From a bacterium (GTDB lineage Bacteria > JAHJDO01), in assembly GCA_030611945.1 (NCBI GenBank), contig JAUWOV010000006.1, forward strand, positions 1 through 35,774: a DNA stretch of 35,774 nt, written 5' to 3'. Position 1 is the first letter of the stretch. Each line of letters begins with the position of its first letter. The notes beneath the pieces are model-generated. The model ran no database searches. It had not been told where the DNA came from and saw nothing but the letters and a program-made list of their open reading frames with translations. Shown in pieces: positions 25,063 to 33,596 of the stretch. The position numbers and the translations under genes are program-made.

Positions 25063-26006
25063 TGTTTCTTAGTCTTAGTTATTTAAAATTACTTGGTGGT
25101 ATTTACCTCGGCTGGTCATTAGGCGCAAATGATGCTGCAAATATCTTTGGAACTGCAGTTTCTTCAGGCATGGTCAAATTCCGAACAGCAGCGGTTTTTC
25201 TTACTGTGTTTGTAATACTCGGAGCAATAATCGGCGGAATGCCAGGAATGAAAACACTTGGAGGACTTACAAGCCAAAACATAGACACAGCCTTTGTTAT
25301 TTCTATTGCGGCAGCTATTGCGGTAACTTTATTAACAATATTAAAACTCCCTGTTTCTACGTCTCAGGCAGTTGTAGGAGCTATACTCGGTATTGGAATC
25401 TTACAGAAGCAGGTTAATTTTGCTGGATTGCAGAAGATTGTAATCTGCTGGATATGCACACCTATTGGCGCCGCTGTTATAGCAATTCTACTCTACATGT
25501 TTTTGACTTACATGCTTAGAAAAATAGATATACATTTTCTTAATTTTGATAGAATTGTGCGAATTATGCTTATACTGTCCGGGGCTTATGGAGCCTATGC
25601 TTTGGGAGCAAATAATGTTGCGAATGTAACGGGCGTTTACTATCAAGCTGGCATACTTACGCCATTTTCGGCCGCATTAATAGGAAGCATTAGTATAGCG
25701 CTTGGCGCAGTTACATTTAGCAAAAATGTTATGACGACAGTGGGAAAAAGCATTATTCCTTTAAATGCATTCTGCGCTCTGGTTGTAGTGCTTTCAGGAG
25801 CTATAACAGTTGATGTATTTGCGCATATTGGAGTTCCTGTTTCTACATCTCAAGCTGTGATAGGAGCGGTCCTTGGAGTTGGAGTTGTAAGAAATGTTAA
25901 GGCAGTTAACTTTAAAGTGCTTTACAGGATTTTCTCAGGATGGTTAGTCACTCCTGTTATTAGCTGTGCTCTTTCTTATATGTTGTATAGGATATTTTAT
26001 ATGTAA
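25062..26006 (+). CDS. pit: Inorganic phosphate transporter, Pit family
   Basis: The 314-residue membrane protein shows the duplicated PiT signatures: GWSLGANDAANIFGTAVSSG near the N-terminus and YALGANNVANVTGVY in the second half, plus two copies of PVSTSQAVxGAxLGxG. These proteins are cation-coupled phosphate symporters of the cytoplasmic membrane. It is translationally coupled to the DUF47 gene. Its length is at the short, prokaryotic end of the family. It converges with murG, with an 87-nt gap that shows no convincing hairpin terminator. Confidence 0.95.
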   Translation: MFLSLSYLKLLGGIYLGWSLGANDAANIFGTAVSSGMVKFRTAAVFLTVFVILGAIIGGMPGMKTLGGLTSQNIDTAFVISIAAAIAVTLLTILKLPVSTSQAVVGAILGIGILQKQVNFAGLQKIVICWICTPIGAAVIAILLYMFLTYMLRKIDIHFLNFDRIVRIMLILSGAYGAYALGANNVANVTGVYYQAGILTPFSAALIGSISIALGAVTFSKNVMTTVGKSIIPLNAFCALVVVLSGAITVDVFAHIGVPVSTSQAVIGAVLGVGVVRNVKAVNFKVLYRIFSGWLVTPVISCALSYMLYRIFYM

Positions 26007-26093
26007 TTTCCACAGTTATGTAAAAATTATATGGATTTTTTTTACAATATTTGCTAAAATTCTCGCATACAATATGTGGTATGATACAGAAAG

Positions 26094-27197
26094 TTAATGT
26101 ATAAGTTTTTCTATTCTCTCAAAGATTTTTTCTGTAGAATTGATATGAAGCTTGCCAAGTTTCCTGCTGCTCAAAGCCATTTGCTCCAGCTTGTGTTCGT
26201 TTTTAATTAAATCCAGTATTTTTTCGCTTAGTGTTGCTGCACAGAGGTTTTTTTCTTCTATGATTATTCCTGCTCCATTGTCAGAGAGAAGTTTGCCATT
26301 GTAAAACTGATGATTAGCTGCAGCATGAGGATAGGGGATTAGGATGGCAGGAATACCAAATAAACTGATTTCAGTAATTGTCATGGCTCCTGCCCTTGAT
26401 ATTACAAAATCGGAATTTGCATAAATATCAGCGATATGTTCCGTAAAAGGCATTACTTTTATATCTAAATTAGCTTTTTTATATTTGTCCAGAATTGATT
26501 GATAATCTTTTTCTCCTGTAATATGTATTATGTGCCAGTCTTTGAAATTTTCTCTTATATTGATAAATGTATCCAAAGAAACAATATTGATCTGATGCGA
26601 TCCCTGACTGCCTCCAAAGACAAAGATTGTTTTCTTTTTTTTTGAAGCAGGATTATGCTTTTTATCAGCTGCTCTTAAAATGTCATCTCTTATAGGATTG
26701 CCAACTGTTACAATCCTGCTCCTGCATGGCAGATATTCTTTTGTCTCATCAAATGCAACATCAACTTCTGCAGCTATATTTGCCAATAATTTATTTGTAG
26801 AACCTGGCACAACATTCTGTTCATGAATTAAAGTAGGAATTCTTATCAGGTATGCGGCTATAATAGGTGAAACGCTCAGGTAACTGCCCATGCCTACAAC
26901 TATATCCGGCTTAAATTTTAATATAAGAATAAAGGATTGGATCAAGCCCAAGAAAGCTTCAAACAAGCATGGGATAATATTGAACAGTTTGTTCCTGTTC
27001 CATCCTCTGCCAAAAATCGCGGCTGTTTGAAAACCTGTTTTCGTAATTTTATGTGGAGAACAGTGTCTTGAAATCAAAAATAATATGTCAGGGTTTTTAA
27101 CCCTTTTTGTATAATTTGCGATCGCCAATGCAGGATACAGATGTCCGCCTGTTGTTCCTGCGGCAAATATGATCTTTGTGCGCTTCATCGTTCCCAT
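26094..27197 (-). CDS. murG: UDP-N-acetylglucosamine--N-acetylmuramyl-(pentapeptide) pyrophosphoryl-undecaprenol N-acetylglucosamine transferase
   Basis: MurG adds GlcNAc to lipid I to make lipid II on the inner face of the membrane. The 367-residue protein has the N-terminal glycine-rich loop AAGTTGGHLYPALAIA, VGMGSYLSVSPIIAA and HEQNVVPGSTNKLL. The C-terminal donor domain has FGGSQGSHQIN and SRAGAMTITEISLFGIPAILIPYPHAAANHQ. All are family hallmarks. Its start overlaps ftsW by 13 nt. It is the last gene of a dapF-dapL-murD-ftsW-murG run. Confidence 0.97.
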   Translation of the reverse strand: MGTMKRTKIIFAAGTTGGHLYPALAIANYTKRVKNPDILFLISRHCSPHKITKTGFQTAAIFGRGWNRNKLFNIIPCLFEAFLGLIQSFILILKFKPDIVVGMGSYLSVSPIIAAYLIRIPTLIHEQNVVPGSTNKLLANIAAEVDVAFDETKEYLPCRSRIVTVGNPIRDDILRAADKKHNPASKKKKTIFVFGGSQGSHQINIVSLDTFINIRENFKDWHIIHITGEKDYQSILDKYKKANLDIKVMPFTEHIADIYANSDFVISRAGAMTITEISLFGIPAILIPYPHAAANHQFYNGKLLSDNGAGIIIEEKNLCAATLSEKILDLIKNEHKLEQMALSSRKLGKLHINSTEKIFERIEKLIH

Positions 27198-28270
27198 TCC
27201 CTGCTGACATTAAGCAATAAGCCGATAGCAGTCATATTAACAATTAAGGAAGAGCCGCCAAAACTGATAAATGGAAGAGTGGTTCCCTTTGTCGGAAGAA
27301 GTCCTGTGACAACACCAATGTTTATTACAACCTGATATGCAATCATTATAGTAATGCCAATTGCCAATAGGTGTCCATATAAGTCAGGTGCGTGATATGC
27401 TATTATAATGCCTCTCCATATTATGTATGCAAATAACATAATTATTATGAAAGTTCCTATAAAGCCAAGTTCTTCGCCAATTATTGAAAATATAAAATCC
27501 GTATGCGCCTCGGGCAGATAGAATAATTTCTGAATTCCTTTGCCGAGTCCTTTTCCCCACCAGCCGCCTGATCCTAATGCGTAAAAGGATTGGATGATTT
27601 GATATCCTTTTCCCAGAGGATCCTCCCATGGATTAAGAAAAACCATTATCCTTTTCATGCGGTAAGGAAAGGTGCGAATTGCAATATAGACAGCAGGTAA
27701 GGATGAGAGGAAAAAGACTGCTAGGTGCTTTATATTAGCTCCTGATATGAACATCATTGTCAGAACAATTCCTGCAATAAGCACACATGACCCAAGATCG
27801 TTTTTTATTATTAGAGCTAATACTAAACCCAATACCAGCATTTGAGGTAGAAAACCTTTTATAAATTCTTTAATATTGTGCTGTTTTCTGGTTAAGAAGT
27901 TGGCTGCATACATAATCATAACAAGTTTTGCGAGCTCTGAAGGCTGCATGCTGAACGAACCGATTCTGATCCATCTTCTTGCTCCTCCCGCAGCTCTGCC
28001 AATATGAGGAAAATGTACCAGGATTAATAGAATAATTGTTATAATCAGAAAAGGTTTTCCAAGTTTTTTAAGCATCTCATAGCGGATATTCATACTTGCA
28101 AACATAAATATAAGCCCTATAAAAGCCAGGATTAAATGGCGGACAAGGAAATGAAATGGATTATTGAATTTCAATATAGAAACCATAGCTGCTGTATTGA
28201 ACACCATTATTATTCCAATACTAATTAAGATAAAGACAACAGATAGCAGCGCAATATTCTGTTTATGCAT
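27185..28270 (-). CDS. ftsW: Lipid II-polymerising SEDS protein FtsW
   Basis: The 361-residue membrane protein belongs to the SEDS family (FtsW/RodA/SpoVE), glycosyltransferases that polymerise lipid II with a partner penicillin-binding protein. Visible motifs include RAAGGARRWIRIGSFSMQPSELAKL, NDLGSCVLIAG, WGKGLGKGIQKLFYLPEAHTDFIFSIIGEELG and GLLPTKGTTLPFISFGGSS. Its place between murD and murG in a dcw-type cluster favours FtsW over RodA. It overlaps both neighbours by 8-13 nt, so translation is coupled. ftsI is not in the window. Confidence 0.96.
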   Translation of the reverse strand: MHKQNIALLSVVFILISIGIIMVFNTAAMVSILKFNNPFHFLVRHLILAFIGLIFMFASMNIRYEMLKKLGKPFLIITIILLILVHFPHIGRAAGGARRWIRIGSFSMQPSELAKLVMIMYAANFLTRKQHNIKEFIKGFLPQMLVLGLVLALIIKNDLGSCVLIAGIVLTMMFISGANIKHLAVFFLSSLPAVYIAIRTFPYRMKRIMVFLNPWEDPLGKGYQIIQSFYALGSGGWWGKGLGKGIQKLFYLPEAHTDFIFSIIGEELGFIGTFIIIMLFAYIIWRGIIIAYHAPDLYGHLLAIGITIMIAYQVVINIGVVTGLLPTKGTTLPFISFGGSSLIVNMTAIGLLLNVSREWER

Positions 28271-29627
28271 GCTCTATTCTTGATTTTAGTGTATTAACGG
28301 CGTTTTTAAAGAGATTGCCTCGTTCTATGTAATTTTGAAACATGTCAAAACTGCTGCATGCAGGAGAAAGCAGGATCGTATCATTTGGGTTAGCTAATGA
28401 AAATGCTTCTTCCACTGCGTCATCCATTGAATAAACGTATGTTATGGGAACCAGTTCGCCAATATCCTTTTTTATTATATCTTTAGATTCCCCCATTAGA
28501 ATAAGATGTCTGACCTTATTTCTAATAACCTGTTCCAAATAGGCGTAGCTGCTTCCTTTATGTTTTCCTCCCATAATAAGAATAATTGGAGACTGTGTAT
28601 TTTTAATTGCTGCTTTGGCAGCATCAACATTTGTAGCCTTGGAATCATTAATAAATGTAACATTATTTATTTTATTGACGAATTCTGTTTTATGAGGCAG
28701 TCCAATAAACTTGGCTAAACTGGTTTTTATTATTACAGGATTAATTTTGAATATAGATGCTGCACATATAGCTGCAAGCATATTTTCCAGATTGTGCGCG
28801 CTTTTTATCCGCAATTCATTAATTCCGCATACCTCCTTATCCTTTGCATCAGACCCTATGAATATTTTCCCATTTTTAATAAAAGCGTTACATGTTTGAA
28901 TTTTTCTGCTAAAAAAGGACACATGCGCTTTTGTTGTATTCTCAAATTTAGACACTATAGGATCATCGTAGTTTAGAATAGTGAAATTCTTAGCAGTTTG
29001 ATTTTTAAAGATTAATGACTTTGCACGTGTATAATTTGCCATGTTTTTATATCTATCAAGATGATCAGGTGTAATATTTAAAACCAAAGAAATAAATGGA
29101 CGGAATTTGTGAATGGTTTCCAGTTGAAAGCTGCTGATTTCAGCAACAATGATATCGGATTCTGATAAGGATTCAACTTTTTCAGACAGAGCAGTTCCTA
29201 TATTCCCAGCGACAATAGCATTGTAGCCCGCTTCTTTAAGCATATTCTTAATAAGGATAGTTGTTGTTGTCTTTCCGTTTGTACCTGTTATGGCAATGAT
29301 TTTCGCAAGAGAGAACCACGATGCAAACTCTATTTCGCTTACTACCTTAATATTTTCTTCCTTTGCCTTGCGAAGAATGGGAATATCAGGAGGAATGCCG
29401 GGACTTAGTATTATAAGATGCTTATTTTTGTAAACATTATCTGAATGCCTGCCTATCTCCACTTCAATACCTATGCTGGTAAGAGTATCTTTGTTTTTTT
29501 TGGTAGCGTCATTATAAGAACTGTCACTTACGAAGACGTTTGCGCCCATTTTCCTAGCCAGTTTTGCAGCAGCAAAACCGCTTTTCCCGAGACCAAGAAC
29601 AGTGATGGATTTATTTTTTATATCCAC
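28263..29627 (-). CDS. murD: UDP-N-acetylmuramoylalanine--D-glutamate ligase
   Basis: The 454-residue Mur ligase begins with the nucleotide-binding pattern ITVLGLGKSGFAAAKLARK. It continues through the ATP loop ITGTNGKTTTTILIKNML, the central motif LNITPDHLDRY, and the C-terminal domain motifs FINDSKATNVDAAKAAI and LLSPACSSFDMFQNYIERG. The DSKATN and SPACSSFD motifs are specific to MurD, which adds D-glutamate to UDP-MurNAc-L-Ala. It starts 10 nt after dapL and overlaps ftsW by 8 nt. murE, murF and mraY are not in the window. Confidence 0.97.
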   Translation of the reverse strand: MDIKNKSITVLGLGKSGFAAAKLARKMGANVFVSDSSYNDATKKNKDTLTSIGIEVEIGRHSDNVYKNKHLIILSPGIPPDIPILRKAKEENIKVVSEIEFASWFSLAKIIAITGTNGKTTTTILIKNMLKEAGYNAIVAGNIGTALSEKVESLSESDIIVAEISSFQLETIHKFRPFISLVLNITPDHLDRYKNMANYTRAKSLIFKNQTAKNFTILNYDDPIVSKFENTTKAHVSFFSRKIQTCNAFIKNGKIFIGSDAKDKEVCGINELRIKSAHNLENMLAAICAASIFKINPVIIKTSLAKFIGLPHKTEFVNKINNVTFINDSKATNVDAAKAAIKNTQSPIILIMGGKHKGSSYAYLEQVIRNKVRHLILMGESKDIIKKDIGELVPITYVYSMDDAVEEAFSLANPNDTILLSPACSSFDMFQNYIERGNLFKNAVNTLKSRIEHA

Positions 29628-29637
29628 AAAGTTTTTT

Positions 29638-30804
29638 CTACTTCAGCGCATTCTTAATTCGCTGCATGGCTTCTTGAAGCCGTTTGTCAGAGACCGTTAG
29701 GGAAATTCTTATGTAGCCTTCGCCGTGCTTTCCATAAGAGGAGCCTGCAGCAACAACAACTGAAGCCTTCTCAAAAAGCATTGTGGCAAAATCAATTGAA
29801 CTTTCTCCATTCAGCGTAGGTATCCATAAATAAAACGTTCCGTTAGGAGGAGTGTAAATCCAGCCTATTGAATTCAAAGTGTCAACAACAAATCTCCGTC
29901 TTTTTTCGTAGATATCCAGCATTTTATCTATGTTTTGTGTTTCGCTTTCCAATGCCTTTATTCCTGCGTATTGAATAGCATTAAAAATACCTGAATCCAC
30001 ATTCTCTTTAACCTTTGATATTGCTGCTATTATATCCGGATTGCCCATAGCCATACCTATGCGCCAGCCTGTCATATTGTACGGCTTTGATAGAGAGTTA
30101 AGCTCTATTCCGACATCCTTGGCGCCTTCAACAGAAAGAAAACTGAGTCTTTTCTGTTTATTAAACACGATCTCGCTGTATGGATTATCGTGGCATACTG
30201 CAATGTCATAGGTCTTTGCAAACTCAACTAGTTCTGAAAAGAATTTTTTTGTAGCAACTGCTCCTGTAGGATTATTTGGGTAGTTAAGATAAAAAGCCTT
30301 TGCATTTCTTGCAATATCAGAGGATATATCTGAAAGAATCGGAAGAAAATTATTTTTTTCCAGTATGGGGATATTATAAGGTTTTGCTCCAGCCAAAAAG
30401 ATATTGGCTCTGTACGCAGGATATCCGGGATCTGTCATGAGCACAGTATCCTGCGGATCCACAACAGCCATAGCAAAATGATGCACACCTTCCTTTGAGC
30501 CTATTAAAGCTATAATTTCTTTAGCAGGATCAAGTTTTACCTGATATCTTTCTCCGTACCATTTGCTTACAGCTTCTCTAAATTTGAACATACCTTTTTC
30601 TTCGTCTGTAGGGTAACGGTGATTTTTTTGGTTATAGGCAGTTTTGCACAGTTCATCAATTATGGATTTGGGAGTTGGCTCAACAGGATCTCCAATTGCA
30701 AGGCTTATAACATCTATTCCCTCAGCCTTTGCTTTTGCAATCTTATTGCGCAGTTTCATAAAAAGATATGGAGGAATATTATCTAATCTTTTAGCTGTTT
30801 TCAT
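29638..30804 (-). CDS. dapL: LL-diaminopimelate aminotransferase (DapL-like), class I/II PLP enzyme
   Basis: This 388-residue fold-type I aminotransferase has ISLAIGDPVEPTPKSI near the N-terminus, LNYPNNPTGAVA, CHDNPYSEIVF and the PLP lysine in ELNSLSKPYNMTGWRIGMAMG. That last motif is typical of the DapL group, which converts tetrahydrodipicolinate directly to LL-diaminopimelate. The next enzyme of the pathway, DapF, is encoded immediately upstream with a 14-nt overlap, which strongly favours this reaction over a general aspartate aminotransferase. It supplies the meso-diaminopimelate used in the wall made by the following mur genes. Confidence 0.9.
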   Translation of the reverse strand: MKTAKRLDNIPPYLFMKLRNKIAKAKAEGIDVISLAIGDPVEPTPKSIIDELCKTAYNQKNHRYPTDEEKGMFKFREAVSKWYGERYQVKLDPAKEIIALIGSKEGVHHFAMAVVDPQDTVLMTDPGYPAYRANIFLAGAKPYNIPILEKNNFLPILSDISSDIARNAKAFYLNYPNNPTGAVATKKFFSELVEFAKTYDIAVCHDNPYSEIVFNKQKRLSFLSVEGAKDVGIELNSLSKPYNMTGWRIGMAMGNPDIIAAISKVKENVDSGIFNAIQYAGIKALESETQNIDKMLDIYEKRRRFVVDTLNSIGWIYTPPNGTFYLWIPTLNGESSIDFATMLFEKASVVVAAGSSYGKHGEGYIRISLTVSDKRLQEAMQRIKNALK

Positions 30805-31606
30805 AAACCAATTCTCCCTTGTATATTATCTGAGCATCTCCTTCCAAAAATACATCAGAAAAAACACCTTTGTTATAATGCAGATTGGCCCTTAAACTTC
30901 CACCTTTAACTTTAATGGAGATAGGCATTCTTTTCACCTTGCCAAGTGCATAGGAAATCGCTGCAGATGCAACTGCGCCTGTTCCGCAAGCATAAGTTTC
31001 TCCTTCAACGCCCCTTTCATAGGTTCTCATATTCAGAGAATCATTATTATCAATAGAGACAAAGTCAACATTTGTTCCTCTGGGAGAAAAATGCTTATGA
31101 TGGCGTATAAGAGAACCTATTGCCATAACATCAACATTCTCAATATTATCAAAGTATAAAATTGTATGAGGCACACCAGTATCTATGTAATGAACAATTT
31201 GTTTCTGTCCATTAACCTCAAGCTGCATGTTAAGCTTCATATCACAGGGGTTACTCATTTTTAGGCGGATATTGCTGCCTGTATCTTCTGCCTCAATTAT
31301 TCCTGCAATTGTTTCAAATCGTGTTCTTTTTGAAACCAGTTTCAACTGTTGCGCAAATCTGGCAATGCAGCGCGCTCCATTGCCGCACATTTCAGCCTCA
31401 CTGCTGTCAGCATTTATTATCCGCATTTTGAAATCAGCCTTTTTAGAATTTTCTAAAAACAGAACCCCATCCGCGCCGATTCCAAACCGTCTTGAGCAAA
31501 CATGTTTTGAAAAAGAACGCACATCTTCAATAATTTTATCCCGATTATCAATCACAATAAAATCATTGCCTGTTGCGCACATTTTAGTAAATTTAATAAT
31601 ATTCAT
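30791..31606 (-). CDS. dapF: Diaminopimelate epimerase
   Basis: DapF interconverts LL- and meso-diaminopimelate. The 271 residues have the two-fold pseudo-symmetric layout with both catalytic cysteines: AEMCGNGARCIARFA in the first half and GETYACGTGAVASAA in the second. The N-terminus FTKMCATGNDFIVID and the segment HKHFSPRGTNVDFVS also match the family. It heads the peptidoglycan run. The 180-nt region before it contains a dispersed repeat but no clear consensus promoter. Confidence 0.97.
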   Translation of the reverse strand: MNIIKFTKMCATGNDFIVIDNRDKIIEDVRSFSKHVCSRRFGIGADGVLFLENSKKADFKMRIINADSSEAEMCGNGARCIARFAQQLKLVSKRTRFETIAGIIEAEDTGSNIRLKMSNPCDMKLNMQLEVNGQKQIVHYIDTGVPHTILYFDNIENVDVMAIGSLIRHHKHFSPRGTNVDFVSIDNNDSLNMRTYERGVEGETYACGTGAVASAAISYALGKVKRMPISIKVKGGSLRANLHYNKGVFSDVFLEGDAQIIYKGELVYENS

Positions 31607-31614
31607 TATTTTTA

Positions 31615-31649
31615 GTATTAAGTTGTAAGTATTAAGAATTAAGTAAAAA
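31615..31649 (+). repeat. Dispersed 35-bp TTAAG-rich intergenic repeat, copy B
   Basis: This copy matches 31 of 35 bases of the minus-strand element at 11207-11241. It is followed at 31667-31702 by two further CTTAATCCTTA segments separated by AGCGAAGCG, so the whole 31615-31705 stretch is repeat-derived. It lies upstream of dapF. Confidence 0.75.
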
Positions 31650-31786
31650 CATCACACACTACAGACTTAATCCTTAGAGCGAAGCGTCTTAATCCTTAAT
31701 CCTAGTTAGTTCTTTATATCAAAAAATCTTATTAAACACAATTATTGTCATTATAATTACAAGAACAAGTTTTGCTACTGACCCGC

Positions 31787-33034
31787 CTAATCTTCCTGCA
31801 AATGCGATATATCGTTAACTTTGCAAGTCTCTTTCCGAAGAAGGCTTCCTTTTTCCACCCTGTTTTTTGCTTTTATAAATATAATCTGCCCATGATTAGC
31901 GAATTCCAGCTCATTATCGTTTTTATCTGTCATATGTGTTACAACTTCCTTGCAGTCGTCTTTTAAACTTGATCCAATTACTTCAAGCTTGTCTCCTATA
32001 CATATTTTATTTCTAACTTCAATTCTTGCGATGTTTGATTTTGCAGTTTTAACTATACCAACAAATTCATAATTTTTTATGTAGGATGAGGACTTATATA
32101 CTTGACCTTCATCATTTGGTTTATTCAGGAAAAAGCCTGTTGTATAGCCGCGATGGCTGATTTTTTTTAATTCATCCAGCCAGATTTTCTTAAATCTATA
32201 TTTTGACGGCTTGGACGCATATTCATCAATTGCTGTCCGATATACTCTTGTTACACAGGCTGTATAATAGAGGCTTTTCATTCTGCCCTCAATTTTTATA
32301 GCATTTATACCTGTCTTAAAGATTTCAGGAATATGTTCTATTAGGCAAAGATCCTTTGAGTTAATTATGAATGTGCCTCTTTCCCCTTCAAAAACAGGGA
32401 AGTATTCTTCATGTCTTGTTTCTTCATTAAGGAAATATTTCCATCTGCAGGGCTGAGTGCAGTCACCAAGATTGGCGCTTCTTCCTGTCATAAAACTGCT
32501 AAGCAGACATCTTCCTGAATGAGCCATGCACATAGCTCCATGAACAAAGATCTCTATCCCGCATTTTGTTTTTTTAGCAATATTTTTTATCTCTGTTTTT
32601 GAAAGCTCTCTGGATAGGACGATTCTTTTTATGCCCTGTTTTTTCCAGAATTCCGCGCTATGCTGATTTGAAGTGCTTACCTGAGTGGAAAGATGGATAT
32701 TTACCTCAGGGCTTACTTCCTGAATAATGGAGATAATTCCCGGATCAGAGACAATATATGCATCAACTCCAATAACAGAGAGTTTCTTTATATAATTTTC
32801 TAATCCAATAAAGTGCTTATTATGCGCAAATATGTTAAGCGCAATATATATCTTTTTCTTACGTTTATGAACATAGTTCGCTGCTTTTTTAATTTCAGAT
32901 AGTGTGAAGTTGTCAGTTCTTGCTCTGAGACTCCATCTTTTTCCGCCGATATAGACAGCATCAGCTCCATAATCAATTGCTGTTTTTAACTTTTCAAGAT
33001 TTCCTGCAGGCGCAACCAGTTCAGGCTTTTTCAC
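31787..33034 (-). CDS. Peptidase U32 family protein (YegQ/TrhP-like)
   Basis: The 415-residue protein has the U32 core: PELVAPAGNLEKLKTAIDYGADAVYIGG at the start, the family signature EIFVHGAMCMAHSGRCLLSSFMTGR, GDCTQPCRWKY with further cysteines for an iron-sulfur site, and IEGRMKSLYYTACVTRVYR. Characterised relatives work in tRNA wobble-uridine hydroxylation (TrhP) or ubiquinone hydroxylation, not in proteolysis; the TrhP-like role is the best guess here. The start is a GTG that overlaps the TGA of the preceding DUF4416 fragment (GTGA), so the two are coupled. Confidence 0.92.
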   Translation of the reverse strand: MKKPELVAPAGNLEKLKTAIDYGADAVYIGGKRWSLRARTDNFTLSEIKKAANYVHKRKKKIYIALNIFAHNKHFIGLENYIKKLSVIGVDAYIVSDPGIISIIQEVSPEVNIHLSTQVSTSNQHSAEFWKKQGIKRIVLSRELSKTEIKNIAKKTKCGIEIFVHGAMCMAHSGRCLLSSFMTGRSANLGDCTQPCRWKYFLNEETRHEEYFPVFEGERGTFIINSKDLCLIEHIPEIFKTGINAIKIEGRMKSLYYTACVTRVYRTAIDEYASKPSKYRFKKIWLDELKKISHRGYTTGFFLNKPNDEGQVYKSSSYIKNYEFVGIVKTAKSNIARIEVRNKICIGDKLEVIGSSLKDDCKEVVTHMTDKNDNELEFANHGQIIFIKAKNRVEKGSLLRKETCKVNDISHLQED

Positions 33035-33303
33035 TTATTCTCCAACTGCTTTTTATATATTTTTATATCACTGATACTATTCGGCTCTATCAGCCTCTCA
33101 AAACTCACAAATTTTCTCAACAGAACTTTACCCATTTCCATCTCATAATAATTGGTCTGATTGAACTCTAATAACTCTGTCTCAAAATCTATTTTTCCAA
33201 ACTTATCCACAAGCATTCTTATTGCAGAATCTATTAAATTCTTATCCTGAGAAAAAATGCTTGTTACTAATTTCACCGGCTCGTGTTCTTGTATTATGCC
33301 CAT
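33031..33303 (-). CDS. DUF4416 family protein, half length
   Basis: The 90-residue product matches, from memory of the family, the N-terminal half of DUF4416: EPVKLVTSIFSQ, a long helix, FGKIDFETELLEFNQTNYYEMEMGKVLLRKFVSFERLI, then it ends at KKQLENK. Family members are usually about 170-190 residues and continue with a conserved block that should include an NIDPGY-like motif, which is absent. Either the gene lost its 3' half by a deletion joining it to the U32 gene, or this is a short natural form. The junction is neat (GTGA overlap). The function of DUF4416 is unknown. Confidence 0.65.
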   Translation of the reverse strand: MGIIQEHEPVKLVTSIFSQDKNLIDSAIRMLVDKFGKIDFETELLEFNQTNYYEMEMGKVLLRKFVSFERLIEPNSISDIKIYKKQLENK

Positions 33304-33322
33304 TTACCAGATTTCCATATTG

Positions 33323-33346
33323 TAGGGGCGGGGCTTGCCTCCGCCC
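33323..33346. repeat. REP-like GTAGGGGCG...CGCCC hairpin element
   Basis: GGGCGGGGC pairs with GCC(T)CCGCCC around a short loop, preceded by TAGG. The GTAGGGGCG-type palindrome is a widespread dispersed element in bacterial genomes and resembles the hairpin at 16508-16533. Confidence 0.65.
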
Positions 33347-33527
33347 GTTCTCAGGTTGAATTTTTGCAATTTGGATTTCGTTATTTACACTGCATTATGC
33401 CACAAAACTAATTTTATAGTGTAAATATTTTCAGGCAATATAAAGTCCCACTTTGTCCTTTGGCTAAGAAGGGGGATTCAGGGGGCAAGGATGTATCTTG
33501 CCATTTCCAGCAAATTGTATATTTTTA

Positions 33528-33556
33528 TTGCGGCTTTAAGCAATTTTAAGTATAAT
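33528..33556 (+). promoter_or_regulatory. Promoter of the MntA/HepT operon
   Basis: TTGCGG-N17-TATAAT ends 40 nt before the GTG start at 33597. The -10 box is perfect and the -35 box matches in its first three bases. Confidence 0.6.
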
Positions 33557-33596
33557 AGCATTAAAGTAGCTGTAAAATTGTGAGAGGACAATAGAA

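Larger units (their letters stand above)
33304..33596. other. 293-nt gene-free spacer with hairpins and a promoter
   Basis: This spacer separates the minus-strand housekeeping block from the plus-strand accessory tract. It holds a REP-like GTAGGGGCG hairpin (33323-33346), a 9-bp inverted repeat ATTTACACT/AGTGTAAAT (33383-33391 and 33418-33426), a GGGGGATTCAGGGGG stretch near 33471-33485, and a promoter for the toxin-antitoxin pair. No coding frame is convincing. Confidence 0.7.

Noticed and set aside
26007-26093. Terminator between the converging pit and murG genes
   Set aside because: A T-run is present (GGATTTTTTTTAC) but I found no stable GC-containing stem before it.
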